NCBI GenBank assembly: GCA_025360645.1
Contig: JANYBT010000054.1
Coordinates: 1-64,000, forward strand
DNA: 64,000 nucleotides
DNA from: Acidobacteriaceae bacterium
Lineage (GTDB): Bacteria > Acidobacteriota > Terriglobia > Terriglobales > Acidobacteriaceae
Reading direction: 5' to 3'
Part shown: piece after piece, positions 8,490 through 17,300 of the stretch
How the letters are laid out: each line of letters opens with the position of its first letter
Numbering within the stretch: the first letter of the stretch is position 1
Program-made: the position numbers and the translations under genes
Notes under the pieces: model-generated
Databases searched by the model: none
The model's input: only the letters and a program-made list of their open reading frames with translations
Told to the model about the DNA's origin: nothing

Positions 8490-9970
8490 TGCTGTGCCCA
8501 CTAAGCAGCGCAATACTCCTCAGCACACGCTCACTGCTGGGGGCGGGGAGAGGGCTGTTGGCAGTGATTGGGCTAGTTTGGCTGCTCTGGGTGTGCGGTG
8601 GGCCACCCGTAGTGGCGCAGCCAGCTGTTTCCCGAAATATCGCCGGTGAGGTGATTCCAGCCGAGTTCTTCGGGCTGCATTTTCGCCGGGACAAGATCGC
8701 GTGGCCCGCGGTGCCGTTCGGCAGCTTGCGCTTGTGGGACACGGACACGCGCTGGCAGCAAATGAATCCGGGACCGGGCAGGTTCGAATGGGCGGTACTT
8801 GACGACTACCTGCGGGCAGCCAAGAGTCACGGAGTGAGCGATGTGTTCCTGACGCTGAGCAGTACGCCGAGATGGGCGTCATCGGACCCGTCGAACCGGC
8901 TCTGCGACTATGGCGGGCTGATCGCGCCGGGAACCCGAGGAGACTGCGACCCGCCGAATGACTTGAACCGCGACGGGACGGGAAGCGACCAACACTGGCG
9001 CGACTTTGTGTATGCAATGGCGGCCCATCTGGCGGGTCTGGATCCGGCGGTCTACGCCGCGGTGAAGTACTTCGGGATGTGGAATGAATTCACGCGGAAA
9101 GCATCGTGGACGGGAACGAGCCAGCAGTTGGTGCGGATGGCGCAGGATGCAAACTGTATTTTGACGGGACGCGGAAGGATCACTTCTTTAGGGCAAAGTT
9201 GTACAGCAGCAAATCAAGGCGAGCCTGGGGTGGGAGTGCTTGCGGCGGCGCGACTGGGGACGCCTGAGGCGGTGGCTGGCCCGAGCAGCAGTCCCGCACT
9301 CGGAGCCTATCTAGGGACGGCGGGAGCGGCGGAGGCGGCGGACGTGGTAGTGGTCCATGCCTATGCCTATCCAGACATGGGCCCTGCGGCGGCGGAGGAC
9401 CTGGGGCCGAGGTGGCAGTCGCTGGCGGACGCGATTCCAAACGAGGCGAAAGATCGTCCGGCGTGGAGCAGCGAAGGCAGTTGGGGAGACACCGCGCGGC
9501 GACTTCCCGATACCGATATGCAGATGGCCTATGTCACCCGTTACTTTTTGCTGGGGTGGTCACTGGGATACCGGCGGATGTACTGGTACGCCGCGGACAG
9601 TTCGTGGGGAAGGCTGATTCGACCCAATGGGATTGAAGGTTGCCGAGACAAGCGGAGCGGTATGGGTTGCCCCACTCCGGCGGCGAAGGCATGGGCAACA
9701 GTGTATCGCTGGATGGTGGGGAGCACGATGACGAGGCGGTGCGCGGTGCAAGGTCAGTGGGTATGGACCTGCGAATTGACGACGCCGGACGGGGAGAAAG
9801 CGATGGCGGTATGGGATGCATCGCAGCCATGCGCTGGAGGAAAGTGCGCGAGCAGCAGTTACGCCGCGCCCGCTGGCTACACAAAGTACGAGACGCTGGA
9901 CGGTGACGAATATCGAGTGCGGGACGGTCACGTGCCGATCCGCGCAAAACCAATTTTACTGAGGCATTGA
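8489..9970 (+). CDS. Secreted glycoside-hydrolase-like TIM-barrel protein
   Basis: 493 residues. A hydrophobic signal or anchor lies at about 18-42. The body resembles clan GH-A enzymes such as the GH39-like group. FGMWNEFT contains Glu200, a fitting acid/base, and AWSSEGSWG contains Glu329, a fitting nucleophile. Two Cys-rich pieces (CDYGG/CDPPND and CRDKRSGMGC) suggest disulfides. It is translationally coupled to the Wzy-like gene and is followed after one base by a glycosyltransferase. A role in trimming, releasing or remodelling the exopolysaccharide fits. The exact GH family and substrate cannot be told from sequence alone. Confidence 0.75.
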   Translation: MLCPLSSAILLSTRSLLGAGRGLLAVIGLVWLLWVCGGPPVVAQPAVSRNIAGEVIPAEFFGLHFRRDKIAWPAVPFGSLRLWDTDTRWQQMNPGPGRFEWAVLDDYLRAAKSHGVSDVFLTLSSTPRWASSDPSNRLCDYGGLIAPGTRGDCDPPNDLNRDGTGSDQHWRDFVYAMAAHLAGLDPAVYAAVKYFGMWNEFTRKASWTGTSQQLVRMAQDANCILTGRGRITSLGQSCTAANQGEPGVGVLAAARLGTPEAVAGPSSSPALGAYLGTAGAAEAADVVVVHAYAYPDMGPAAAEDLGPRWQSLADAIPNEAKDRPAWSSEGSWGDTARRLPDTDMQMAYVTRYFLLGWSLGYRRMYWYAADSSWGRLIRPNGIEGCRDKRSGMGCPTPAAKAWATVYRWMVGSTMTRRCAVQGQWVWTCELTTPDGEKAMAVWDASQPCAGGKCASSSYAAPAGYTKYETLDGDEYRVRDGHVPIRAKPILLRH

Positions 9971-9971
9971 G

Positions 9972-11231
9972 ATGAGCGTCAGGGTAGTCGCCTACATCGC
10001 GAACGAATTTCCAAGCCCGTTCGAGCACTATGTGGCGGACGAAATCGGGGAGCTGCGACGGCGGGGAGTGCGAGTCATCCCGTGCAGCGGGAGAGCGGCA
10101 TACGGGGCTGGGTGGAAGGGGGAGTCGGAGCAACTGCGGGAAGAGACGGTGTGCCTGAGGCCGGTTTCTGCGAAGTTGGCGGCGCAGTCGATATGGCTTT
10201 TGGTCTGCAATCTAGGACTGCTTTCGGATTTGTGGCTGCGACTGGCGAGAGGAAGGGAAGGACTGCGGCAACGGTGGCATGGGGTGGCCCACACTTTGTT
10301 GGGGGCGGCGCTGGCGATGCAGTTGAGAGGGAAGGGGGTTGAGCACATCCACGCGCATCATGGCTACTTTGCATCGTGGGTTGCGATGGTGGCGGCGCGG
10401 CTGCTGGGGACGGGATTCAGCCTGACGCTGCACGGTTCGGATGTACTGCTGCACGGGGCCTATCTGGATACGAAGCTTGCGAACTGCGGGTTTTGCTGCA
10501 CGGTGTCGGAATACAACCGCCAGTTCATCCTGGAGCGGTATCCGGAGGTGGAAGCGGGGAAGGTCGTGGTGCAGCGATTGGGAGTGGATGTGGAGCGGTT
10601 CACGCTGCTGCCGGCGGCAGAGCGAGGCGAGGGGGAGCGGCTGCGGTTGCTATCGGTCGGGCGGCTTCACGCGGTGAAGAACCATCGCTTTCTGATTGAC
10701 GCGTGTGCCCGGCTGGAACAACGGGGAATTGATTTTGAATGCGTGATTGCGGGCGATGGGCCAGAGAGAGAGGCGTTGTCGCGACAAGTGAAGGCGCGTG
10801 GATTGAACGGCCGGGTGAGATTTCTAGGACAGGTGGAGCGAGAGAAGTTGCGAGGCTACTATGCGACGGCCGACCTGGTGGTGCTCACCAGCCGCAGTGA
10901 AGGGGTGCCGCTGGTGCTGATGGAAGCGATGGCGCAGGGACGGTTGGTGCTGGCGCCGGCGATCACGGGCATTCCGGAGCTGGTTGAGCACGGAAAAAGC
11001 GGGTTTCTCTATCGCGAGGGATCGATGGAAGACTTCATGGCGCGGGTGGAAGAGGTGAGGAGGGCTGCGCCGGAAATGCTGGAGAGAATGCTCAGGGCAG
11101 GGCGGGAGCAAGTGCGGTCGCGATTCAACTTGCATACGAATGTGGAAGGGTTTGGGGAGTGGTTCGTGGAGCGGGCGGGGCGGAGCGAGGAGAACGGACA
11201 GTATGAGAATCCTGTACTGCAACAAATATAA
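9972..11231 (+). CDS. GT4-family glycosyltransferase
   Basis: 419 residues with the GT-B two-domain layout. The N-terminal half contains the HIHAHHGYFASWVAMVAARLLG segment typical of WcaL/AmsK-type transferases. The C-terminal half has LLSVGRLHAVKNHRFLIDA, VIAGDGPEREAL and LTSRSEGVPLVLMEAMAQG, in which the Glu-x7-Glu (EGVPLVLME) region binds the nucleotide sugar. It adds a sugar to the lipid-linked repeat unit in the cytoplasm. The ATG follows the previous stop by one base, and the 3' end overlaps the next gene by 29 bases, so this belongs to one operon. Confidence 0.9.
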   Translation: MSVRVVAYIANEFPSPFEHYVADEIGELRRRGVRVIPCSGRAAYGAGWKGESEQLREETVCLRPVSAKLAAQSIWLLVCNLGLLSDLWLRLARGREGLRQRWHGVAHTLLGAALAMQLRGKGVEHIHAHHGYFASWVAMVAARLLGTGFSLTLHGSDVLLHGAYLDTKLANCGFCCTVSEYNRQFILERYPEVEAGKVVVQRLGVDVERFTLLPAAERGEGERLRLLSVGRLHAVKNHRFLIDACARLEQRGIDFECVIAGDGPEREALSRQVKARGLNGRVRFLGQVEREKLRGYYATADLVVLTSRSEGVPLVLMEAMAQGRLVLAPAITGIPELVEHGKSGFLYREGSMEDFMARVEEVRRAAPEMLERMLRAGREQVRSRFNLHTNVEGFGEWFVERAGRSEENGQYENPVLQQI

Positions 11232-13713
11232 CTTTGGCTTTAGCGGCACCGAGGCGTATTTGTTTTCGCTGATGCGGCTGATGCGGGAGCGGGGAAACGA
11301 AGTCGCGCTGTTTTCGATGGAGCACGGACGCGAGCCGGAGATGGATTGCGAACAGACGCTGGTACCGCATCGGGATTTCAAGGATCCCCGGCAAGGAGTG
11401 TTGCGGCGCGTGGGTTTGGCGGGGCAGGCGATTTATTCGCGACAGGCGCGGCGAGCGCTGGGCGAGCAGGTAAGCAGGTTTCTTCCCGAGGTGGCGCATG
11501 TTCGCAACATCTATCACCACTTGTCGCCGTCGATTCTGTGGGAACTGAAGCGGCGTGGTGTGCCTGTGCTGTATCACCTGAACGATTTCAAGCTGCTGTG
11601 TCCGAGTTACAACCTGGTGTCAGGCGGGGAGGCGTGCGAACGCTGCGCGGGAGGGCAATACTGGCGGGTGTTGAGCGAGGGTTGTTACCAGGGATCGCGG
11701 GCAGCGGCAGCGGTGCTGGCGGCGGAGGCGTATGTGCACCATTGGCTGAAGACTTATGAAGAGTGCGTGGACATGTTTCTAGCTCCGAGCCAGTTCGTGC
11801 GGGACAAGTTGGTGGCGGCGGGATGGGACGGCGCGAAGATCCGGGTGCTGGCGCATTTTCAAAGCTTGCCGGAAGCGGTGGAGGGATCGGCGGGGCTATC
11901 GGCGGGGGGAGGGGATTACATCGCCTACTTTGGGCGACTGTCGCGAGAGAAGGGAGTGAGCGATCTGTTGCAGGCGATGAGGAGGTTGCCGAGGATTGCG
12001 CTGCGTATTGCGGGAGAGGGGCCGGAGCGGGTGGAGTTGGAAGCAATGGTGCGGCGGTGGGGATTGCGGAACGTGGAATTCCTTGGCCACATCACAGGTG
12101 GGGCGCTGGAGCACTTGGTGGGGGGGGCGAGGTTCACGGTGTTTCCGTCACACGCCTACGAGACGCTGGGCAAGAGCATTTTGGAATCCTATGCGCGGGG
12201 TAAGCCGGTGATTGCGAGCGACCTGGGATCGCGGCGTGAACTGGTGCAGGACGGGAAGACCGGGGTGTTGTATCCAGTGGGAGATGTTGAGGAATTAGCG
12301 GATGGGATTTCGTTTTTGTACGAACGTCCGGAGTTGACGCGGCAGATGGGGAGGGCGGGGCGAACGATGGTGAAACAGCGGCACGATCCGGAGGAACATT
12401 ACCGGGCGATGGTGGCGATCTATGAGGAGATGATTGGGGGAAAGGCGGAGCGGTCGAGAGAGAGGGTGGTTGGCCGGAAAACGGCAGCCGCGAAACTTCG
12501 GGTGGCGTTCATCGGCGGCCGCGGAGTGGTTGGCAAATACAGCGGCATCGAAGCATATTACGAGGAAGTGGGAAAGCGGCTGGCGGGGAAGGGTCACGAA
12601 GTCACGGTGTACTGTCGAAACTACTTCACGCCGGCGCTGGCGAATTGCAATGGGATGCGGCTGGTGCGGCTGCCGACGGTGCGCTCGAAGCACTTGGAGA
12701 CGGTGGTGCACACGCTGCTGAGCACGGTGCACGCCATGTTCTCGGGCTGCCAGATCGTCCATTATCACGCTTTGGGGCCGGCGCTGTTCTCGTTCCTGCC
12801 GCGTCTGGTGGGAAAGAAGACAGTGGTGACGGTGCAAGGGTTGGATTGGCAGCGGAAGAAGTGGGGCAGGCTAGCATCGGCGGTATTGCGACTGGGGGAG
12901 CGGGCGTCGGTGGGGCTGCCGAGCGCTACGATGGTGGTGTCGCGGACGTTGCAAGGATATTACCGGGAGCGGCACGGGGCGGAGACGCTGTACATCCCGA
13001 ACGGGACTCAACTTCGAGAGCGCAAGCCGGGGCGGACGCTGGCGGCAAAAGGATTGAGCGCGGGCAACTACATTCTGTTTCTGGGCCGCTTCTCGCCAGA
13101 GAAGAACTGCCATCTGTTGATCGAGGCGTTCGAGAGGATTGAGACCTCCGCGCAACTGGTGCTGGCGGGCGGCTCCAGCTATACCGACGACTACACCCGC
13201 GAGTTGCGAAAGCACGAGTCAGAGCGGGTGCGTTTGCTGGACTGGGTGGCGGGCGAGGAGTTGGAGGAGTTGCTGACCAATGCGATGCTGTTCGTGCTGC
13301 CGTCAGATTTGGAGGGGCTGTCGCTGGCGCTGCTGGATGCGATGGGGGCGGGAGTGTGCGTGCTGACCAGTGACATTCCGGAGAACTGCGAACTGGTGGA
13401 GGGCGCGGGCTTTACCTTTCGGCGGGGTGAAGTTGCAGACTTGGAGCGCATGCTGCGGTTGCTGATTGCCGATGAGCAGGTGCGGCGGGAGGCGGGGATG
13501 CAGGCCAAGCGCAAGATCGAGTCGAGTTATCTTTGGCCGGAGATAGTGAGGACGATCGAACGAAGCTATCGCCAGATCATGGGATGGGGAGGGCGGGGAT
13601 GGGAAGGGCCGAGGCCGAGGGACGCCGCGAGGCCAGCCGAGGACGAGGTGCGGATGCAGGAGCAGGAGCAGGTGTGGGAGCGGGAGCGGGAGCAGGAAAC
13701 GTCCGTCGCATAG
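11203..13713 (+). CDS. Double GT4 glycosyltransferase fusion
   Basis: 836 residues from ATG 11203, chosen for its GAGGAG site about 10 bases upstream and because the protein then opens MRILYCNKYNFGFSGTE. Domain one (about 1-410) has YFGRLSREKGVSDLLQAM, RIAGEGPERVELE and FPSHAYETLGKSILESYARG. Domain two starts near 431 (LRVAFIGGRGVVGKYSGIEA) and has LFLGRFSPEKNCHLLIEAF and LPSDLEGLSLALLDAMGAG. Both look complete, so one polypeptide may add two successive sugars. The last 40 residues are a low-complexity Gly/Arg/Glu/Gln tail encoded by a purine-only-like tract. An eight-G run at 12120-12127 lies within domain one. Confidence 0.9.
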   Translation: MRILYCNKYNFGFSGTEAYLFSLMRLMRERGNEVALFSMEHGREPEMDCEQTLVPHRDFKDPRQGVLRRVGLAGQAIYSRQARRALGEQVSRFLPEVAHVRNIYHHLSPSILWELKRRGVPVLYHLNDFKLLCPSYNLVSGGEACERCAGGQYWRVLSEGCYQGSRAAAAVLAAEAYVHHWLKTYEECVDMFLAPSQFVRDKLVAAGWDGAKIRVLAHFQSLPEAVEGSAGLSAGGGDYIAYFGRLSREKGVSDLLQAMRRLPRIALRIAGEGPERVELEAMVRRWGLRNVEFLGHITGGALEHLVGGARFTVFPSHAYETLGKSILESYARGKPVIASDLGSRRELVQDGKTGVLYPVGDVEELADGISFLYERPELTRQMGRAGRTMVKQRHDPEEHYRAMVAIYEEMIGGKAERSRERVVGRKTAAAKLRVAFIGGRGVVGKYSGIEAYYEEVGKRLAGKGHEVTVYCRNYFTPALANCNGMRLVRLPTVRSKHLETVVHTLLSTVHAMFSGCQIVHYHALGPALFSFLPRLVGKKTVVTVQGLDWQRKKWGRLASAVLRLGERASVGLPSATMVVSRTLQGYYRERHGAETLYIPNGTQLRERKPGRTLAAKGLSAGNYILFLGRFSPEKNCHLLIEAFERIETSAQLVLAGGSSYTDDYTRELRKHESERVRLLDWVAGEELEELLTNAMLFVLPSDLEGLSLALLDAMGAGVCVLTSDIPENCELVEGAGFTFRRGEVADLERMLRLLIADEQVRREAGMQAKRKIESSYLWPEIVRTIERSYRQIMGWGGRGWEGPRPRDAARPAEDEVRMQEQEQVWEREREQETSVA
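13581..13608 (+). other. Predicted G-quadruplex-forming tract
   Basis: Six runs of three or four G separated by one or two bases lie on the coding strand near the 3' end of the double glycosyltransferase. This meets the usual pattern of at least four G3 runs with short loops. The purine-rich bias continues to about 13700. Confidence 0.7.
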
Positions 13714-13869
13714 GAGTCTTGCGACGGAGAGCCAGGTCTTTGCGGAGTGGGAGGCAAGGGGTTCGACTGGCTGCGGCAAACGGGGACAGAGACTCTGCGC
13801 CCTTTCTTGTTTACAATCAAGGGAACTTGCGGCACGCGCTCAGGGCGTGGCTGGAAGGGTTTCTATCCC

Positions 13870-14943
13870 ATGGACAATCCCATCCTGGTGACCGGCGGGG
13901 CCGGATTCATTGGCTCGAATTTCATCCTGCAATGGCTGCGGCAAGAAACCGGTGGGGTGATCAACTTCGACAAGCTGACCTATGCGGGTAACTTGCGAAA
14001 TTTGGCGAGTATCGCGACGGATGCGCGTTACCAGTTTGTGCACGGGGACATAGTGGACCGGGATTTCGTGCGGGAAGTATTGCAGCGGCACCAGCCGAGC
14101 GCGATTGTTCATTTCGCGGCGGAAAGCCATGTGGACCGGTCCATTCACTGTGCCGACGATTTTATTCGGACCAACATCGAAGGCACGTTTGTGATGCTGG
14201 AAGAGGCGCGGGCTTACTGGGCGAATCTGGCGGCGGCGGGAAGAGAACGGTTCCGGTTTCTGCATGTTTCTACGGATGAAGTGTACGGGTCGCTGGGGCC
14301 GGGCGAGCCTGGGTTTTGCGAGACCACGGCCTATGCGCCCAATAGTCCGTATGCAGCGTCGAAAGCGGCGTCCGACCACCTGGTGCGTGCCTACCATCAC
14401 ACCCACGGTCTGCCGACGCTGACTACGAATTGCTCCAACAATTACGGGCCTTACCAGTTTCCGGAGAAACTGATTCCGCTGACGATCGTGAATGCGCGGC
14501 GGGGGAAGCCGTTGCCGGTGTATGGCGACGGATTGAATGTGCGCGACTGGCTGTATGTGGAGGACCATTGCGAGGCGATTCGAGCCGTCTTGTCGCGTGG
14601 GAAAGTGGGCGAAACATACAATATCGGCGGCGACACCGAGAAAACAAATCTTGAGATCGTGGAGACGGTGTGCAGCGCGATGGACGAACTGAAAGGGGAC
14701 GCCCAACTGTTCCCTCACAAGAAACTGGTGATTTTTGTGAAGGATCGCTCGGGCCATGACCGGCGCTATGCCATGGATGCCAGCAAGATTAAACGCGAAT
14801 TGGGATGGGCGCCGCGGGAGACCTTTGAGAGCGGGATGCGCAAGACAATTTCATGGTTTCTGGAGAATGACGAGTGGGTGAGAGAGGTGACCAGTGGGCA
14901 GTATCGGGAATGGATGTCGACGCACTATGCGCTTGAGCCTTGA
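13870..14943 (+). CDS. rmlB: dTDP-glucose 4,6-dehydratase
   Basis: 357 residues from the ATG at 13870; the longer frame from 13747 has no sensible N-terminus, and GGAAGGG lies upstream of 13870. The extended SDR motifs are clear: VTGGAGFIGSNF for NAD binding, HFAAESHVDRSI, STDEVYGSLG with the catalytic Thr-Asp-Glu, and the YAASKAASD Tyr-x3-Lys pair. The enzyme converts dTDP-glucose to dTDP-4-keto-6-deoxyglucose, the second step of dTDP-L-rhamnose synthesis. It is first in the order rmlB-rmlA-rmlC-rmlD. The 156-base gap before it is the largest inside the EPS run, so it may have its own promoter. Confidence 0.96.
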   Translation: MDNPILVTGGAGFIGSNFILQWLRQETGGVINFDKLTYAGNLRNLASIATDARYQFVHGDIVDRDFVREVLQRHQPSAIVHFAAESHVDRSIHCADDFIRTNIEGTFVMLEEARAYWANLAAAGRERFRFLHVSTDEVYGSLGPGEPGFCETTAYAPNSPYAASKAASDHLVRAYHHTHGLPTLTTNCSNNYGPYQFPEKLIPLTIVNARRGKPLPVYGDGLNVRDWLYVEDHCEAIRAVLSRGKVGETYNIGGDTEKTNLEIVETVCSAMDELKGDAQLFPHKKLVIFVKDRSGHDRRYAMDASKIKRELGWAPRETFESGMRKTISWFLENDEWVREVTSGQYREWMSTHYALEP

Positions 14944-14946
14944 GGC

Positions 14947-15855
14947 ATGAACCCAGACCAACGTAAGCCCACACCTTACCGCGGCATCATTCTGGCCGGG
15001 GGCTCGGGGACCCGTCTGTATCCGGTGACTCATGCCGTGTGCAAGAGCCTGCTTCCGGTATATGACAAACCGATGGTGTATTACCCGCTATGCACTCTGA
15101 TGCTGGCGGGGATACGTGACATCCTGGTCATTTCGACGCCGCAGGATCTGAGGACCTTTGAGCGGCTGCTGGGAAGCGGCGAACGTTACGGCATCAGCCT
15201 GCAATATGCGGCGCAGCCGAAGCCCGAGGGGATTGCGCAAGCGTTTCTAATTGGCCGCGAGTTTCTTTCTTCCGACTGTTGCGCGCTGGTCCTGGGCGAC
15301 AACATTTTTCACGGCGATGCACTGGTGAACCGGTTCCGGGAGGCGACTGAGAAGGCAAGCGGAGCCCGGGTGTTTGCGTATCCGGTGCATGATCCAGAGC
15401 GCTATGGAGTGGTGGAGTTCGACGGCGAGGGCAAGGCGCTCAGTCTGGAAGAAAAGCCGAAGCACCCGAAGTCGCGATATGCCGTGACTGGCTTGTACTT
15501 TTATGACAATAAGGTAGTGGACATCGCACATTCGCTGCGGCCATCGGCGCGGGGAGAACTGGAGATTACGGACGTCAACAAAGAGTATCTGCGGCGGGGG
15601 GAACTGGAGGTGTGCGTGATGGGCCGGGGAATGGCGTGGCTGGACACGGGTACGCACGAAGCGCTGATGGAAGCGGCGCTATTTATCCAGACGTTGGAGA
15701 AGCGGCAAGGGTTGATGGTGGCTTGTCCGGAGGAGATTGCATACCGTGCCGGCTACATCAGCGCGGAGCAAGTAGAAGGGATGGCGCACTCGATGCGCAA
15801 CAACAACTACGGCGCATATCTTTCGCAGCTCTTGAAAGAAAGGTGGTTCGGATGA
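14947..15855 (+). CDS. rmlA: Glucose-1-phosphate thymidylyltransferase
   Basis: 302 residues, normal for the family. [16 protein letters not shown] forms the nucleotide-binding loop and [16 protein letters not shown] the sugar-phosphate site. [10 protein letters not shown] carries a metal-binding Asp and [20 protein letters not shown] follows as expected. It makes dTDP-glucose from dTTP and glucose-1-phosphate, the entry step for rhamnose. The start lies 4 bases after rmlB, and its stop overlaps the rmlC start (ATGA), so translation is coupled. Confidence 0.97.
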   Translation: MNPDQRKPTPYRGIILAGGSGTRLYPVTHAVCKSLLPVYDKPMVYYPLCTLMLAGIRDILVISTPQDLRTFERLLGSGERYGISLQYAAQPKPEGIAQAFLIGREFLSSDCCALVLGDNIFHGDALVNRFREATEKASGARVFAYPVHDPERYGVVEFDGEGKALSLEEKPKHPKSRYAVTGLYFYDNKVVDIAHSLRPSARGELEITDVNKEYLRRGELEVCVMGRGMAWLDTGTHEALMEAALFIQTLEKRQGLMVACPEEIAYRAGYISAEQVEGMAHSMRNNNYGAYLSQLLKERWFG

Positions 15856-16424
15856 GCGCAACGGCGCAGAAGGGCGCGGGGATCAAAAAGATCGGCACCT
15901 CACTGGCCGGCGTGTTTGTTCTGGAACCTCGTGTGTTTCACGATGAGCGTGGTTTTTTTCTGGAGAGCTACAGCGAGCGGGAATGGGCGGAAGCGGGAAT
16001 TCAGGAGCGGTTTGTGCAGGACAATCATTCCTACTCAGTGCGGAATGTTCTGCGCGGGCTGCACTACCAGGTGACCCATCCCCAGGGAAAGCTGGTGCGG
16101 GTTGCGGTGGGAGAGGTGCTGGATGTAGTGGTGGATTTGCGGCGCAGTTCGGTGACCTTCGGGCGATGGGAATCGATCAGCTTGTCAGCAGAAAACAAGC
16201 GAATTCTTTGGATTCCTGAAGGCTTCGCGCACGGGTTTCGGGTGGTTTCGGAAAGCGCGCATGTTTTGTATAAGGCGACGGACGTGTATGACCCGGAGGG
16301 GGAGCGCACCCTTGCGTGGGATGATGCGGAGCTCAAAATCGATTGGCAACTGGATGAGGCGCCGGTGGTTTCGGCCAAAGATCGCGATGGAGTCTCGTTT
16401 CGCAACGCGGAGACATTCGATTAG
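15852..16424 (+). CDS. rmlC: dTDP-4-dehydrorhamnose 3,5-epimerase
   Basis: 190 residues from the ATG at 15852, which overlaps the rmlA stop by four bases; the longer frame from 15612 runs antiframe through rmlA. Family motifs: [36 protein letters not shown] with the catalytic His region, [15 protein letters not shown] and [12 protein letters not shown]. This cupin-fold cytoplasmic enzyme epimerises carbons 3 and 5 of the 4-keto sugar. It lies between rmlA and rmlD. Confidence 0.96.
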   Translation: MSATAQKGAGIKKIGTSLAGVFVLEPRVFHDERGFFLESYSEREWAEAGIQERFVQDNHSYSVRNVLRGLHYQVTHPQGKLVRVAVGEVLDVVVDLRRSSVTFGRWESISLSAENKRILWIPEGFAHGFRVVSESAHVLYKATDVYDPEGERTLAWDDAELKIDWQLDEAPVVSAKDRDGVSFRNAETFD

Positions 16425-16436
16425 GGCGACTTCCTG

Positions 16437-17300
16437 ATGCGCATCACACTATTTGGAGCTTCGGGTCTGCTGGGTCAGGCATGGGTGCGACAGTGCAAGC
16501 AGGACGAACTAACGGCGCCGTCCTCTAAAGATGTGGACATCCGCGATGCCAGTCAAGTGCTGGCGCAACTGCAAGTCTCGCGGCCCGAATGGGTGGTGCT
16601 GGCGGCCGCCTATACGGACGTAGACGGATGCGAGACGAATCCCGAGCTTTGTGTCGCGGTAAACACTACGGGGGCGGTGAACGTGGCGCGTGCCGCGAAA
16701 GAAGTTGGGGGTCGCCTGTTGTTCTTCAGCACGGACTACGTCTTTGGCGGCACTGGCACGAAGCCGCACGAAACAGATGACGCGCGCGACCCCATTAATG
16801 TATATGGCCGGGCCAAGGCTGAAGCCGAATTGCAATTACTGGAGTTGATGCCAGATTGCTGCATAGTGCGGACCTCGTGGTTATTTGGAGCGGGGCGGAA
16901 GTGTTTTCCGGGCACGATTCTGGAACTGGCGAGGACGCGCGAGGAAATCCGCGTGGTGATGGACCAGAAGGGGTGCCCCACCCTGGCAGACGATCTGGCT
17001 GGGGCGGCACGGCGGCTTTGCGAACTGAATGCGCGCGGCATTGTGCACGTGACAAATGCGGGCGCGTGCAGCTGGTTTGAGTTTGCGCAGGAAACGGTTC
17101 GTGGCGCTGGACTAGAAACCCGCGTCCTGCCGACTACCAGCGCGGAGTTCGTTCGTCCTGCGCAAAGGCCTGCTTATAGTGTGTTGTCGACAGACAGTTT
17201 GCATCGCCATGGAATCGCGATGCCGCCATGGCAAGACGCGCTGGCCCGTTATCTCGCCCAGGAAGCATACGAGGCGCACACCTACGGCAGCGGAAATTGA
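16437..17300 (+). CDS. rmlD: dTDP-4-dehydrorhamnose reductase
   Basis: 287 residues. An SDR-fold N-terminus (LFGASGLLGQAW), the central VVLAAAYTDVDGCE, FFSTDYVFGG and YGRAKAEAE (Tyr-x3-Lys) are all present. It reduces the 4-keto intermediate with NADPH to give dTDP-L-rhamnose, completing the precursor pathway for the EPS glycosyltransferases. It starts 12 bases after rmlC. Its last 19 bases overlap the 3' end of the convergent CCA-adding enzyme gene, which marks the end of the EPS locus; no terminator hairpin is obvious. Confidence 0.95.
   Translation: MRITLFGASGLLGQAWVRQCKQDELTAPSSKDVDIRDASQVLAQLQVSRPEWVVLAAAYTDVDGCETNPELCVAVNTTGAVNVARAAKEVGGRLLFFSTDYVFGGTGTKPHETDDARDPINVYGRAKAEAELQLLELMPDCCIVRTSWLFGAGRKCFPGTILELARTREEIRVVMDQKGCPTLADDLAGAARRLCELNARGIVHVTNAGACSWFEFAQETVRGAGLETRVLPTTSAEFVRPAQRPAYSVLSTDSLHRHGIAMPPWQDALARYLAQEAYEAHTYGSGN

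Noticed and set aside
13714-13869. N-terminal extension of rmlB from 13747
   Set aside because: The extension has no conserved features and the standard RmlB N-terminus begins at 13870 with its own ribosome-binding site.
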